From contig CAJUGZ010000067.1 in NCBI GenBank assembly GCA_910585855.1, forward strand, positions 1-16,007: DNA of 16,007 nt. Direction: 5' to 3'. Under the pieces are notes generated by a model, which was not told the DNA's origin, ran no database searches, and was given only the letters and a program-made list of their open reading frames with translations. Made by a program: the position numbers and the translations under genes. Position 1 is the stretch's first letter. Each line of letters opens with the position of its first letter. Positions 1 to 7,151 of this stretch are shown here, piece by piece. This stretch comes from an uncultured Lachnospiraceae bacterium. Its GTDB lineage: Bacteria > Bacillota_A > Clostridia > Lachnospirales > Lachnospiraceae.

Positions 1-38
1 AAAGAAAAAGGCAGAAGTCTTAGAACTTCTTGCTTTTT
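1..38. terminator. Possible bidirectional intrinsic terminator
   Basis: The segments at 11-18 (GCAGAAGT) and 25-33 (ACTTCTTGC) pair with one bulge around a six-base loop. On the minus strand the stem is followed by CTTTTTCTTT, on the plus strand by CTTTTTGG, so it could stop transcription from either side. It sits about 95 bp downstream of the MocR-type stop codon and could end the glnS-DUF2225-regulator transcript. It is also part of the repeat described at 1-84, so a terminator role is inference. Confidence 0.45.
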
Positions 39-84
39 GGAAACCGGAACAGCAGGCTGCCCACCGTTTTCGAATCTGGCGTCC
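1..84 (-). repeat. Partial GGACGCC-type structured repeat, cut by window edge
   Basis: Read on the minus strand, this begins GGACGCCAGATTCGAAAAC (84 to 66), continues through TGGGCAGCCTGC and reaches AAGAAGTTCTAAGACTTCTGC (31 to 11) before running off the window. The same order of blocks (GGACGCCAGATT, CTGCTGTTC, AAGAAG-N-TCTNAG-N-CTTCTGC) occurs in both arms of the large palindrome at 10951-11283. The 29-nt block at 52-80 matches, inverted, 15964-15992 with 27 of 29 identities. It lies downstream of the MocR-type gene. I read it as one arm of a dispersed structured element; the other arm would be outside the window. Confidence 0.7.
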
Positions 85-132
85 TCCTAGCATCCCCACC
101 AGCGAATTTCCACTTGAAAAAAGTTTATAAAT

Positions 133-1536
133 TTATTCTGCTCCCCACACCTTCTGAAGAATTTTTACCCCTTCTCGTATCTCTTCCTTAGAAAGATTTG
201 CATATCCAAGCAAAACCGTATCCTCCCGCCGCTTACTCTCCCCAATATAATACTCCGACAATCCATACACCCGAACCCCATTCTGCAAAGCCGACTCTAT
301 CAATTCCTGTTCAGTTCGTCCCGTCCTAGAACTTAACAGCAGATGAATCCCCGCATTTTCCCCGGATACCTCAAACCCAGACAAATCTTGTATTTCGTTT
401 AAAATCAAATCATGTTTTGCTTTATAATTTGCCCGCATCCGATTTAAATGCCGCTCAAAATATCCATCCCGCAAAAAACAAGCCAGCACAGCCTGCTCAA
501 TCCGTGACACCGTACAGGAATAAAAACTATATTTCTGTTCATATCTCTCCATAAGGGAAAGCGGCAGCACCATATAACTAACCCGAATCGCTGGTGCAAC
601 TGCCCGTGAAAACGTTCCGATATAAATTACCCTTCCCGCATGATCCACCCCCTGCAGACTAGGAATCGGCTTACCCTTATATCGAAACTCGCTGTCGTAA
701 TCATCTTCGATAATATACCGCCCTTCCTCCTCCAAAGCCCAAGAAAGCAGTTCCATCCGCCGCTTAATCGGCATAACAACCCCCAGCGGATATTGATGTG
801 ACGGTGTAACATAAGCTATTTTTGCCTGCGTCTTTCGCAGTTGGGAAACCAGCATACCAGAAGCATCCATAAAGACCGGGCAAATCTGATAACCCAAATT
901 TTTCCATACATAATACGCCTGTTTATAGACCGGATTTTCCATTGCCACCTGTACCTTATTGTTTTCCAATATCTGATGCAAAAGCAGCAAAAGATACTCA
1001 TTTCCTGCTCCGATAATCAACTGTCTTGCTGTACAGTTCACCCCTCTGGCACGATGCAGATAGTCCCGAATTGCTTCCCTCAATTCATAATCTCCTTTTT
1101 GTATTCCAGATCCAAACAATTCTTTTTTTGCATCACTTAACACATTTTTTGTAATCTTTTTCCAGAGATGATAAGGAAAATTTTCTAAATCAATTCCTCG
1201 AAGCGAAAAGTCATAAAGGCAGTGCGCTTCCACAGTCTGCGGATAACGCTCTGCCTCTTTTTTCGGCGGACTCATTACATATAAATCCTCAATTTCCGCC
1301 ACATAATATCCCCGATATGGCTCTGCTTCGAGATATCCCTCTGCCACAAGCTGATCATATGCCATCTCAATCGTGCTGCGGCTTAACTGCATATTTCTTG
1401 CCAGTGTTCTGGTTGAAGGAAGCTTGCTGCGGCAGGCAAGATGTCCCGTTCGAATCTCCTCTTTAATATAAAAATAAATCTGTTTATAAATGGGTTCTTT
1501 CGACTCTGTATCTAACGGAATCATTAAATCATTCAC
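133..1536 (-). CDS. MocR/GabR-type GntR-family regulator with aminotransferase-like domain
   Basis: Predicted DNA-binding regulator of 467 residues, the usual MocR size. Residues about 14-80 form a GntR winged helix (EPIYKQIYFYIKEEI, then the LPSTRTLARNMQLSRSTI recognition region and EGYLEAEPYRGYYV). Residues about 110-460 match a fold-type I aminotransferase-like domain, with TPSHQYPLGVVMP and the PLP-ring Asp motif IEDDYDSEFRY. The lysine that normally forms the PLP aldimine in the GTFSK motif is Arg here (GTFSRAVAP, R311, codon CGG at 606-604), the position equivalent to GabR K312. PLP may therefore not bind covalently. The GTG start at 1536 is chosen because GGAGG lies 6 nt upstream; an ATG at 1524 is too far. 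It overlaps the DUF2225 gene by 8 bp, implying translational coupling. Target genes cannot be deduced from the sequence. Confidence 0.88.
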   Translation of the reverse strand: MNDLMIPLDTESKEPIYKQIYFYIKEEIRTGHLACRSKLPSTRTLARNMQLSRSTIEMAYDQLVAEGYLEAEPYRGYYVAEIEDLYVMSPPKKEAERYPQTVEAHCLYDFSLRGIDLENFPYHLWKKITKNVLSDAKKELFGSGIQKGDYELREAIRDYLHRARGVNCTARQLIIGAGNEYLLLLLHQILENNKVQVAMENPVYKQAYYVWKNLGYQICPVFMDASGMLVSQLRKTQAKIAYVTPSHQYPLGVVMPIKRRMELLSWALEEEGRYIIEDDYDSEFRYKGKPIPSLQGVDHAGRVIYIGTFSRAVAPAIRVSYMVLPLSLMERYEQKYSFYSCTVSRIEQAVLACFLRDGYFERHLNRMRANYKAKHDLILNEIQDLSGFEVSGENAGIHLLLSSRTGRTEQELIESALQNGVRVYGLSEYYIGESKRREDTVLLGYANLSKEEIREGVKILQKVWGAE

Positions 1537-2380
1537 TTTTTTCCTCCGCCAAAATTTCCTTTAATTTTCTTGCTCGATCTTTTACTACAGTAGTAGCCGA
1601 TCTCGAAACTAAAATCGCTCCCAAAAGTTTTTTGCACTCATCTATTTTTCCGACTCTTCTAGAAAGCTCCGCCAAAAGATAATTAAATGTCATCTCATCC
1701 ATTCCGCAAATCGGAAACAATTCGTTTGCCATAGCTGTTTCAAAACCGGTATGTGCTTTCTCAATATAATTTTGTTCTTCCTTATGCAGCTTCTCTAACT
1801 CCTCTTTCTTTGCTTCCCCAGATGCTTCCATCTCTTCTGCCATCCCACGGTACATCCATGCCAGCTGAAGGCAAAGATATGCTTTCTCACTATTTCGTCC
1901 ATGTTTTACCACCGAACAATAAAGTGCCAACTTAAAACGAATCACCGCCTCTTCATAAGAAAGCGTATTTCCTTTCTCTTCCACTCCCGTATAGTTTTTT
2001 TGTATCTGCTCTTTTAACAGTTTTCTCTGCATAGAAGAGATATGCGGAAAAGCAGAAATTGGAGCAGCATAACCACACTTTTTGCAAAATACAATATTAT
2101 ATTTTGTTGCATCCACTCCAATATACTTTGGTCTTAAATCTAAGTCCGATCCGACTCTCCTTGCTTTTCCTGCCTTTACGGTGTGTTCTGTAAATTTATT
2201 TTCACAAATGGGACAGCTATATCGTTTTTCAAATAAGTATTCTTCTTCTCTTTTTTCCTCAGCAGCTTTCGCCTGCACTGACTTTTCTTCCTGATTTCTT
2301 TGATTATTCATGTTAAATATCTCTTCTTCCTCAATCTTCTTAAAACCCAACTTTTCCAACCCTTCAAACAAGCCGCCCAT
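1529..2380 (-). CDS. DUF2225 family protein with two CxxC pairs
   Basis: A 283-residue cytoplasmic protein of the DUF2225 family, function unknown. After a charged, Glu/Lys-rich N-terminus (about 1-50), two cysteine pairs are visible, CPIC (C56, C59) and CKKC (C99, C102), and they could make a four-cysteine zinc site. The rest is helical and TPR-like (YEEAVIRFKLALYCSVV, KAYLCLQLAWMYRGMAEE, TGFETAMANELFPICGMDE, LLAELSRRVGKIDECKKLLG), consistent with the tetratricopeptide-like tail of this family. The ATG at 2380 has AAAGGAG nine bases upstream. It follows glnS by 46 bp and overlaps the regulator gene downstream, so the three are probably one transcript. A regulatory or scaffold role is possible but not shown. 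Confidence 0.85.
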   Translation of the reverse strand: MGGLFEGLEKLGFKKIEEEEIFNMNNQRNQEEKSVQAKAAEEKREEEYLFEKRYSCPICENKFTEHTVKAGKARRVGSDLDLRPKYIGVDATKYNIVFCKKCGYAAPISAFPHISSMQRKLLKEQIQKNYTGVEEKGNTLSYEEAVIRFKLALYCSVVKHGRNSEKAYLCLQLAWMYRGMAEEMEASGEAKKEELEKLHKEEQNYIEKAHTGFETAMANELFPICGMDEMTFNYLLAELSRRVGKIDECKKLLGAILVSRSATTVVKDRARKLKEILAEEKSE

Positions 2381-2400
2381 TTAATTCTTCTCCTTTGCTC

Positions 2401-2430
2401 ATAAAAACGGTTTCTCATTTCTGTTTTTAT
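2401..2430 (-). terminator. Weak A/T-rich hairpin at the glnS stop codon
   Basis: ATAAAAACGG (2401-2410) and CTGTTTTTAT (2421-2430) pair with one G-U around a 10-nt loop. The stem overlaps the glnS stop and has almost no G-C pairs. It is followed by the DUF2225 ribosome site rather than a T-run. It might attenuate or protect the mRNA between glnS and the next gene, but it is a poor terminator. Confidence 0.25.
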
Positions 2431-4112
2431 AACTTAAATGAACTCTTTAACGAAACAATTCGATTAAATACCATATGTTCCGCTGCAGAATCCTTACTGT
2501 CTACACAGAAAAATCCGTTTCTTACGAACTGGAAACGATCCGGTGCTTCTGCACCAGAAAATGCAGGTTCTAGATAACAAGAATGAAGAATCTGCAAAGA
2601 ATTAGGATTTAAATTCAATGTACCATCTGCATTTAGCTTTCCCTTTTCCTCATCTACCAAATTTTCATATAGACGCACTTCCGCTTTTAATGCTGCTTCT
2701 ACTGGTACCCAATGAATCGTCCCCTTTACCTTTCGCCCTGTAAAACCACTTCCGCACTTTGTCTGTGGATCATAAGTCGCATGTACAACAGTTACTTTTC
2801 CGTCTGTGTCTGTTTCATAACCTGTACAAGTAACAAAATAGGCATGCATCAGACGCACCTCATTGCCCGGAAACAGACGGAAATATTTCTTAGGCGGTTC
2901 AATCATAAAGTCATCACGTTCAATATAGACCTCTCTTCCAAAAGGAATCTGACGTGTTCCCATTTCTTCATTTTCTGGATTATTAAAAGCTTCCACCAAT
3001 TCCGTCTGACCTTCTGGATAGTTATCAATTACCAGCTTAATCGGATCTAATACTGCCATATAACGTGGTGCTTTCTGCTTTAAATCCTCCCGAATACAGT
3101 ACTCCAGCATCGCATAATCCACGGAACTATTTGCCTTTGAAACACCGCAGAGTTCTACAAACCGTTTAATTGATTCCGGCGTAAAACCTCGTCTTCGAAG
3201 TGCCGCAATCGTTACCAGACGTGGATCATCCCAGCCGTCTACCACACCATCCTCCACCAGTTTCTTAATATAACGCTTTCCTGTCACTACATTTGTCAGA
3301 TAAAGCTTTGCAAATTCAATCTGTTTCGGCGGTTCGGCATACTCTAATTCCCGCACAACCCAATCATACAGCGGTCTGTGATCCTCAAACTCCAATGTAC
3401 AAATCGAATGAGTAATATGCTCAATCGCATCCTCAATCGGATGTGCAAAATCATACATCGGATAAATACACCAAGTATCTTTCGTATTGTGATGTGTCAT
3501 ATGTGCCACACGGTAAATTACCGGATCTCTCATATTGATATTAGGAGAAGCCATATCTATCTTTGCACGCAGTACCTTTTCTCCATCCTGATATTTCCCG
3601 TTCTTCATATTTTCAAACAATTCCAAATTTTCCTCAATCGAACGATTCCTATATGGACTTTCTTTCCCCGGCTCAGTCAGACTTCCTCTATATTCCCGAA
3701 TCTCTTCCGCAGACAAATCACACACATAAGCCTTCCCCTTACGAATCAATGTCACCGCTGCCTCATACATCTGCTGAAAATAATTAGAAGCAAAGAAAAG
3801 ACGATCCTCCCAATCCGCCCCCAGCCAGCGGATATCCGCCAAAATCGACTCCACAAATTCCGTCCTTTCTTTCGTCGGATTGGTATCATCAAAACGCATA
3901 TTAAACTTTCCATGATACTTCTGTGCTAACCCATAATTTAGCAAAATAGATTTAGCATGTCCAATATGCAAATACCCATTTGGTTCTGGTGGAAAACGTG
4001 TCTGCACATGCTGATAAACTCCATCCTCTAAATCTTTCTCTATAATCTGCTCAATAAAATTTTTTGAAATCACATCCCGTTCTTCCGCTGCGGATTCTAT
4101 TTCATTCGCCAT
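2427..4112 (-). CDS. glnS: Glutaminyl-tRNA synthetase
   Basis: Charges tRNA-Gln with glutamine in the cytoplasm. The class I catalytic core carries the exact HIGH motif (H49-H52, in PPEPNGYLHIGHAKS), then DDTNPTKE, the DWVVRELEYA region and GWDDPRL...LRRRGFTPESI. The KMSKS-loop position reads VVTGKR (275-280), unlike the VMSKR of E. coli, and is probably usual for clostridial GlnRS. The C-terminal half is the beta-barrel anticodon-binding region (RDDFMIEPPKKYFRLFPGNEVRL, GTIHWV). Length is 561 residues, normal for bacterial GlnRS. The ATG at 4112 is chosen because AAAGGAG precedes it at good spacing; a GTG nine codons upstream lies on the Shine-Dalgarno side and is rejected. Many Firmicutes lack GlnRS and use GatCAB transamidation, so the gene is informative about lineage. 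It probably heads the operon with DUF2225 and the MocR-type regulator. Confidence 0.96.
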   Translation of the reverse strand: MANEIESAAEERDVISKNFIEQIIEKDLEDGVYQHVQTRFPPEPNGYLHIGHAKSILLNYGLAQKYHGKFNMRFDDTNPTKERTEFVESILADIRWLGADWEDRLFFASNYFQQMYEAAVTLIRKGKAYVCDLSAEEIREYRGSLTEPGKESPYRNRSIEENLELFENMKNGKYQDGEKVLRAKIDMASPNINMRDPVIYRVAHMTHHNTKDTWCIYPMYDFAHPIEDAIEHITHSICTLEFEDHRPLYDWVVRELEYAEPPKQIEFAKLYLTNVVTGKRYIKKLVEDGVVDGWDDPRLVTIAALRRRGFTPESIKRFVELCGVSKANSSVDYAMLEYCIREDLKQKAPRYMAVLDPIKLVIDNYPEGQTELVEAFNNPENEEMGTRQIPFGREVYIERDDFMIEPPKKYFRLFPGNEVRLMHAYFVTCTGYETDTDGKVTVVHATYDPQTKCGSGFTGRKVKGTIHWVPVEAALKAEVRLYENLVDEEKGKLNADGTLNLNPNSLQILHSCYLEPAFSGAEAPDRFQFVRNGFFCVDSKDSAAEHMVFNRIVSLKSSFKL

Positions 4113-4227
4113 TAAAATACTTCTCCTTTCTTTATACACTTTTTCCTGTCTTTAATTTTTATTTTTTCTCTATCTTATACTATTATATATAATTTAAAAA
4201 AATCGCTTGAGATGGTATTTCCATAAA
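4113..4227 (-). promoter_or_regulatory. A/T-rich leader and possible promoter of glnS
   Basis: The stretch 4141-4202 is almost all A/T. On the minus strand it contains TATAAT (4187 to 4182) and TATAAG (4179 to 4174), either of which could be a -10 box, but neither has a good -35 partner at 17 bp. The glnS ribosome site AAAGGAG is at 4126-4120. No T-box specifier or TGGGTGGTACCGCG antiterminator sequence is visible, so tRNA-dependent control of glnS is not supported. Confidence 0.35.
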
Positions 4228-4390
4228 GGACGCCAGACTGGAGGAGATCTGCAAAGGGTCATCATTTCCAATCGGCACTTAGACATTGTATTGCTGTGTT
4301 TTAGCGTCTTATGTGTCCGCTATGTGGAAATAGGAAATGCTAAGCGCAAGCGGGCTTGGTGCAGACCTCCCTTGAGATTCCGGCGTCCCC
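4228..4390 (+). repeat. Structured palindromic repeat, copy C1
   Basis: Self-complementary element between the PHP gene and glnS. The ends GGACGCC (4228-4234) and GGCGTCC (4382-4388) pair exactly. GGAGATCTGC (4243-4252) pairs with GCAGACCTCC (4361-4370) with one mismatch. Further in, ATTTCC (4264-4269) faces GGAAAT, and TTAGAC faces GTCTTA. Near the 3' side is a small hairpin with loop GCAA (4346-4349) closed by GC/GC, a GNRA tetraloop. The core 4255-4355 is closely similar to 11575-11659. Differences are an 8-bp insertion (ATTGTATT), a 7-bp insertion and scattered substitutions, yet the outer stems differ completely in sequence while both pair. Strand is arbitrary. It may be an RNA element, a MITE or both. 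No transposase or clear target duplication is seen. Confidence 0.8.
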
Positions 4391-4449
4391 TTCTAGTTCT
4401 TTCTTCCTATTCGAATATTCTATCGCATAACTTCTCATTTGTAAAGCCT

Positions 4450-5223
4450 CTACTTTTCTGAACGAAGTGTTTTCTTTCGGCTATAAGTCTTTAAAAGCCA
4501 AGTAAATCGATTATAAAACCAAAAACTCTGTGTTAAAACTGCTCCTGCTACCCCCAATTTTTCTTTTGTCGTCCCATGATAATAAACTCCGCCTGTCTTC
4601 ATCGGCTTTCTTGCCTTAATATAAGCAATCAGCTCTGTTTCACTTTCTACCTGTTCTTCTAAAATTGTATATGCTGTCCCGATACAATCCACTTTATGAG
4701 CATCACTTCCGCCCGTTCCCGCCAACCGATAGACCTGAGCCAGCATTGCTGCCGAACGATTCGATTCCTCTGACTCGCAGGCATTAAATTCCTCAATAAA
4801 ATCAAACTTCGCCAAAATATTTTTTCGAAACCAATATTTTTTTGTATTTGTCACACTCAGATATTTTTCTCCGCATGGATGCGCCGGTCCAAGAATTCCT
4901 CCATGCTTATGCACCAAATCCGTCAATACTTGTACAGGAAGTCCCCGCACTTCTAAAATCTTTAACTTTACATCTTCCGGCATAATCACTAAAATATGTC
5001 CGGCATCAATCGTATCATATTCTACCCCTTTAAACACTTTAAAATTCGTATATCGCTTTCCTTTTATATGATTTTTCCAATAGCGGTATCCATTATAAGA
5101 ATTGTGATCTGTCACCACCATTCCGTCAAATCCACGTCTTTGTAAAATTGCAATATAATCTGCAATACTTACTTTTCCATCTAACGATCCCTCTTTTGTA
5201 TGACAATGCATATCCAGTTTCAT
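4450..5223 (-). CDS. PHP-domain metal-dependent phosphoesterase
   Basis: Predicted phosphoesterase of the PHP superfamily, 257 residues from the chosen start. Metal-ligand motifs appear in order: MHCH (H6, H8), VVTDHNS, GVEYDTIDAGH, GPAHPCGE and GGSDAH. The C-terminus is basic and aromatic (QSFWFYNRFTWLL, then SRKKTLRSEK) and might contact membrane or nucleic acid. The ATG at 5223 is preferred because GGAAGGAAGGGAAGA precedes it and it puts HxH at the N-terminus as in relatives. A longer reading from 5283 overlaps the upstream PHP gene by 14 bp but lacks a good ribosome site. The substrate is unknown; polymerase- or histidinol-phosphatase-type activity cannot be distinguished from sequence. 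It is the second gene of a two-gene PHP operon and a distant paralogue of its neighbour. Confidence 0.87.
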   Translation of the reverse strand: MKLDMHCHTKEGSLDGKVSIADYIAILQRRGFDGMVVTDHNSYNGYRYWKNHIKGKRYTNFKVFKGVEYDTIDAGHILVIMPEDVKLKILEVRGLPVQVLTDLVHKHGGILGPAHPCGEKYLSVTNTKKYWFRKNILAKFDFIEEFNACESEESNRSAAMLAQVYRLAGTGGSDAHKVDCIGTAYTILEEQVESETELIAYIKARKPMKTGGVYYHGTTKEKLGVAGAVLTQSFWFYNRFTWLLKTYSRKKTLRSEK

Positions 5224-5269
5224 TCTTCCCTTCCTTCCAAGTAAACGAAAAAACACTTCGTTTTCTCTG

Positions 5270-6139
5270 TCACCTTCCGTCATTTTCTACTTTTCGTTTA
5301 GCCATTTTTAATTCTTTTAACGGCTTTAACAAGGATTCCGGCACATATAAATTCCCTCTGCCGCTTCCCAAATCAATATGAGGCTTTCTGCTTCCATGAA
5401 AATCAGACCCGCCTGTCATCAAAAGCCCCTGCCTTTTTGCAAGCGATCCAACCACGTTTTCGTCCCCTTCCTGATTCATAGAATAAAAAACCTCAATTCC
5501 CTGTAATCCAAACCCTTTTAGTTCCCGCACCAATCTCTCTAACTCTTCTAAATCAAGGTGATACAACAAAGGATGTGCCAGTACGGCAATCCCTCCTGCA
5601 CTCCCAATCAGCTCGATTGCATCCCTTGGCTGTATCACCGCTCTAGGAACATAGCAGGAACACTCTTTTCCGATATATTTCCGAAATGCATCCTCAAAAG
5701 AAGCATACCCTTTTACTTCCATATACTCTGCAAAATGAGCCCGTGTAATCACTGCACCCGGATAATAAGCCCTCATCTCTTCCATGGAAACCAAAATCCC
5801 ATGCGCCGACAGCTTTTCTGCCATCTGCTCATTTCTCTCTTCCCTTGCTTTTACAAACTCCTGCAGAATTTTTGAAACAGCCAGCCGTTCCTCATCAATA
5901 TAAAGCCCCAAAATATGAATATCTCCTCCACGATACTCAGAAGAAATCTCAATCCCCGGAATCAATTCTACTTCTGTTTCCTTTGCTGCTTCCTTTGCCT
6001 CAAAAATCCCCTCCACCGTATCATGATCAGTTAGAGCAAAAGCAGCAAGTCCCTTTTTTTCTGCATATAAAACCAGTTCTTTTGGTGTAAATGTTCCATC
6101 CGAAACATCTGAATGTACATGAAGATCAATCTGTTTCAT
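5270..6139 (-). CDS. PHP-domain phosphoesterase, RNase AM/YciV-like
   Basis: A 289-residue PHP protein resembling E. coli YciV (RNase AM), which is of almost equal length (about 293) and acts as a 5'-3' exonuclease on short RNAs and on nucleoside 3',5'-bisphosphates. Visible motifs: DLHVHSDVSDG (H7, H9, D14), ALTDHDT (H39), PGIEIS, DIHILGLYID, VITRAHFAEYM, VLAHPLLYH and GGSDFHGSRKP. These supply the metal-binding His/Asp/Glu set and the insert region typical of the YciV group. No signal peptide, so cytoplasmic. It is the first gene of the PHP pair and has its own promoter at 6164-6192. The ribosome site is modest (AAAGG close to the ATG, GTGGG further up). The exact substrate is inference from family. 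Confidence 0.85.
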   Translation of the reverse strand: MKQIDLHVHSDVSDGTFTPKELVLYAEKKGLAAFALTDHDTVEGIFEAKEAAKETEVELIPGIEISSEYRGGDIHILGLYIDEERLAVSKILQEFVKAREERNEQMAEKLSAHGILVSMEEMRAYYPGAVITRAHFAEYMEVKGYASFEDAFRKYIGKECSCYVPRAVIQPRDAIELIGSAGGIAVLAHPLLYHLDLEELERLVRELKGFGLQGIEVFYSMNQEGDENVVGSLAKRQGLLMTGGSDFHGSRKPHIDLGSGRGNLYVPESLLKPLKELKMAKRKVENDGR

Positions 6140-6163
6140 TCCTTTTTACCCACTTTCTTTTTC

Positions 6164-6192
6164 ATTATAGTAAAAATTTCCCATAAGTTCAA
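6164..6192 (-). promoter_or_regulatory. Sigma-A-type promoter of the PHP operon
   Basis: On the minus strand a -35 box TTGAAC (6192-6187) is followed by a 17-bp spacer and a perfect -10 box TATAAT (6169-6164). The predicted start of transcription is near 6157, giving a leader of about 18 nt before the ATG at 6139. It is the best promoter in the window and separates the PHP genes from the ABC operon upstream. Confidence 0.78.
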
Positions 6193-6226
6193 TACCAATC
6201 TAACTTTTTCCATGATAAACTTATAA

Positions 6227-6275
6227 TTGGCTTTCACCGGATGCCAGAGGCAGTTTGCTCCGAAGCCAAGAAACA
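6227..6275. repeat. Short member of the GGAYGCCAGA repeat family, possible terminator
   Basis: TTGGCTT (6227-6233) and AAGCCAA (6264-6270) form a 7-bp outer stem. CGG/CCG pairs inside it, and TGCC-AGA-GGCA (6242-6252) makes an inner hairpin. The whole block is similar to 15910-15962, where the inner hairpin reads CGCC-AGA-GGCG, a compensatory T-A to C-G change. It lies just after the ABC permease stop codon, so it may terminate or stabilise the ABC operon mRNA. The following minus-strand sequence, TTATAAGTTTATC, is only moderately T-rich. Confidence 0.6.
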
Positions 6276-6281
6276 ATTCAC

Positions 6282-7151
6282 CTATCTTTTCTTATGCAAA
6301 GGATTCAATATCCACCCCGCCACCCCAATCAGCCCAAAAGAAATCCCAACCTGCATCACCAAACTAAAAAAAATCCAATGCTGTATCACCCGTCCATGAA
6401 TCATCCCCGGAGCAAACTTTAAATAAAGCTGCTTTAGCAGATCCCGATTTGCCACCTGATTCGATACCATAGTAGAATATGTCACCGCCGGATTAATCAA
6501 AAAACTATAGATTAACCGCCTCACCCCCTCCGTTCTCTCTTTTGCACCGGTCAAATGATAAACCAGATAATTCATAACATACGTTCCGCCAATCAGCGCC
6601 AAAATACTGCTGTAACTCAGTATGGTAGCCGTCGTTGTCTTTTTGCATACCACAGAAAATAAAATTCCAATACTTCCAACAAAAACCCCGGAAATCATCA
6701 AAGTTGCCAGCATCACAAATAAATCCACTATGGTAATTCCACCAAAAAGAAATACAATCGAAAACACAGGCAGACTAGACACTGCCAAAAGCATCACAAT
6801 ATTTAAAGACGCCATCAATTTTCCAATTACAACTGAATACGTACTCATCTTTCCGGTCAGTAAAATATCCAGTGTTCTTCGTTCTTTTTCTCCTGAAATA
6901 CTTCCTGATGTACTAGAAGGAATCACCAGCATAAACATTCCAAATTCAATATAGGACATAATAGAATACATATTGATCAATCCCTCATACTCCATCGTGC
7001 CAGAATATTGACTCTGTTCCATCATATCGTTTAAAATTAAAAAACTAATCAGTGCCAAAAGCCCGTTAAAAATTAAAATTAATGCACAAAATTTTACCGT
7101 CCTTGCACTTGTCTTCATCTCTAGCTGATAGACAGGATTGGTATTAATCAC
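6282..7151 (-). CDS. ABC-2 type transporter permease
   Basis: Membrane subunit of an ABC exporter, 289 residues, with six apparent membrane segments at about 22-45, 68-85, 110-135, 140-170, 175-198 and 260-283. The stretch after the second segment (SSTSGSISGEKERRTLDILL) is the conserved E-R-x-G/T-tail element of ABC-2 permeases, where the cytoplasmic coupling helix meets the ATPase. The GTG start at 7151 has GGAGGGG six bases upstream and overlaps the ATPase stop by 8 bp, so translation is coupled. It is last in the operon with the ATPase and the large envelope protein. The substrate is unknown. As no second permease is present, a homodimer is likely. Confidence 0.9.
   Translation of the reverse strand: MINTNPVYQLEMKTSARTVKFCALILIFNGLLALISFLILNDMMEQSQYSGTMEYEGLINMYSIMSYIEFGMFMLVIPSSTSGSISGEKERRTLDILLTGKMSTYSVVIGKLMASLNIVMLLAVSSLPVFSIVFLFGGITIVDLFVMLATLMISGVFVGSIGILFSVVCKKTTTATILSYSSILALIGGTYVMNYLVYHLTGAKERTEGVRRLIYSFLINPAVTYSTMVSNQVANRDLLKQLYLKFAPGMIHGRVIQHWIFFSLVMQVGISFGLIGVAGWILNPLHKKR

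Noticed and set aside
3378..3929. 183-codon plus-strand open frame
   Set aside because: Lies wholly antisense inside glnS, has no ribosome site, and its composition is that of a reverse-frame shadow.
4113..4449. T-box or other riboswitch upstream of glnS
   Set aside because: No antiterminator consensus (TGGGTGGTACCGCG) on the minus strand; the structure present is the dispersed repeat, which also occurs near unrelated genes.
5224..5283. Longer start for the second PHP protein
   Set aside because: The 20 extra residues lack a ribosome site, whereas the ATG at 5223 has a good one and gives the usual N-terminal HxH position.
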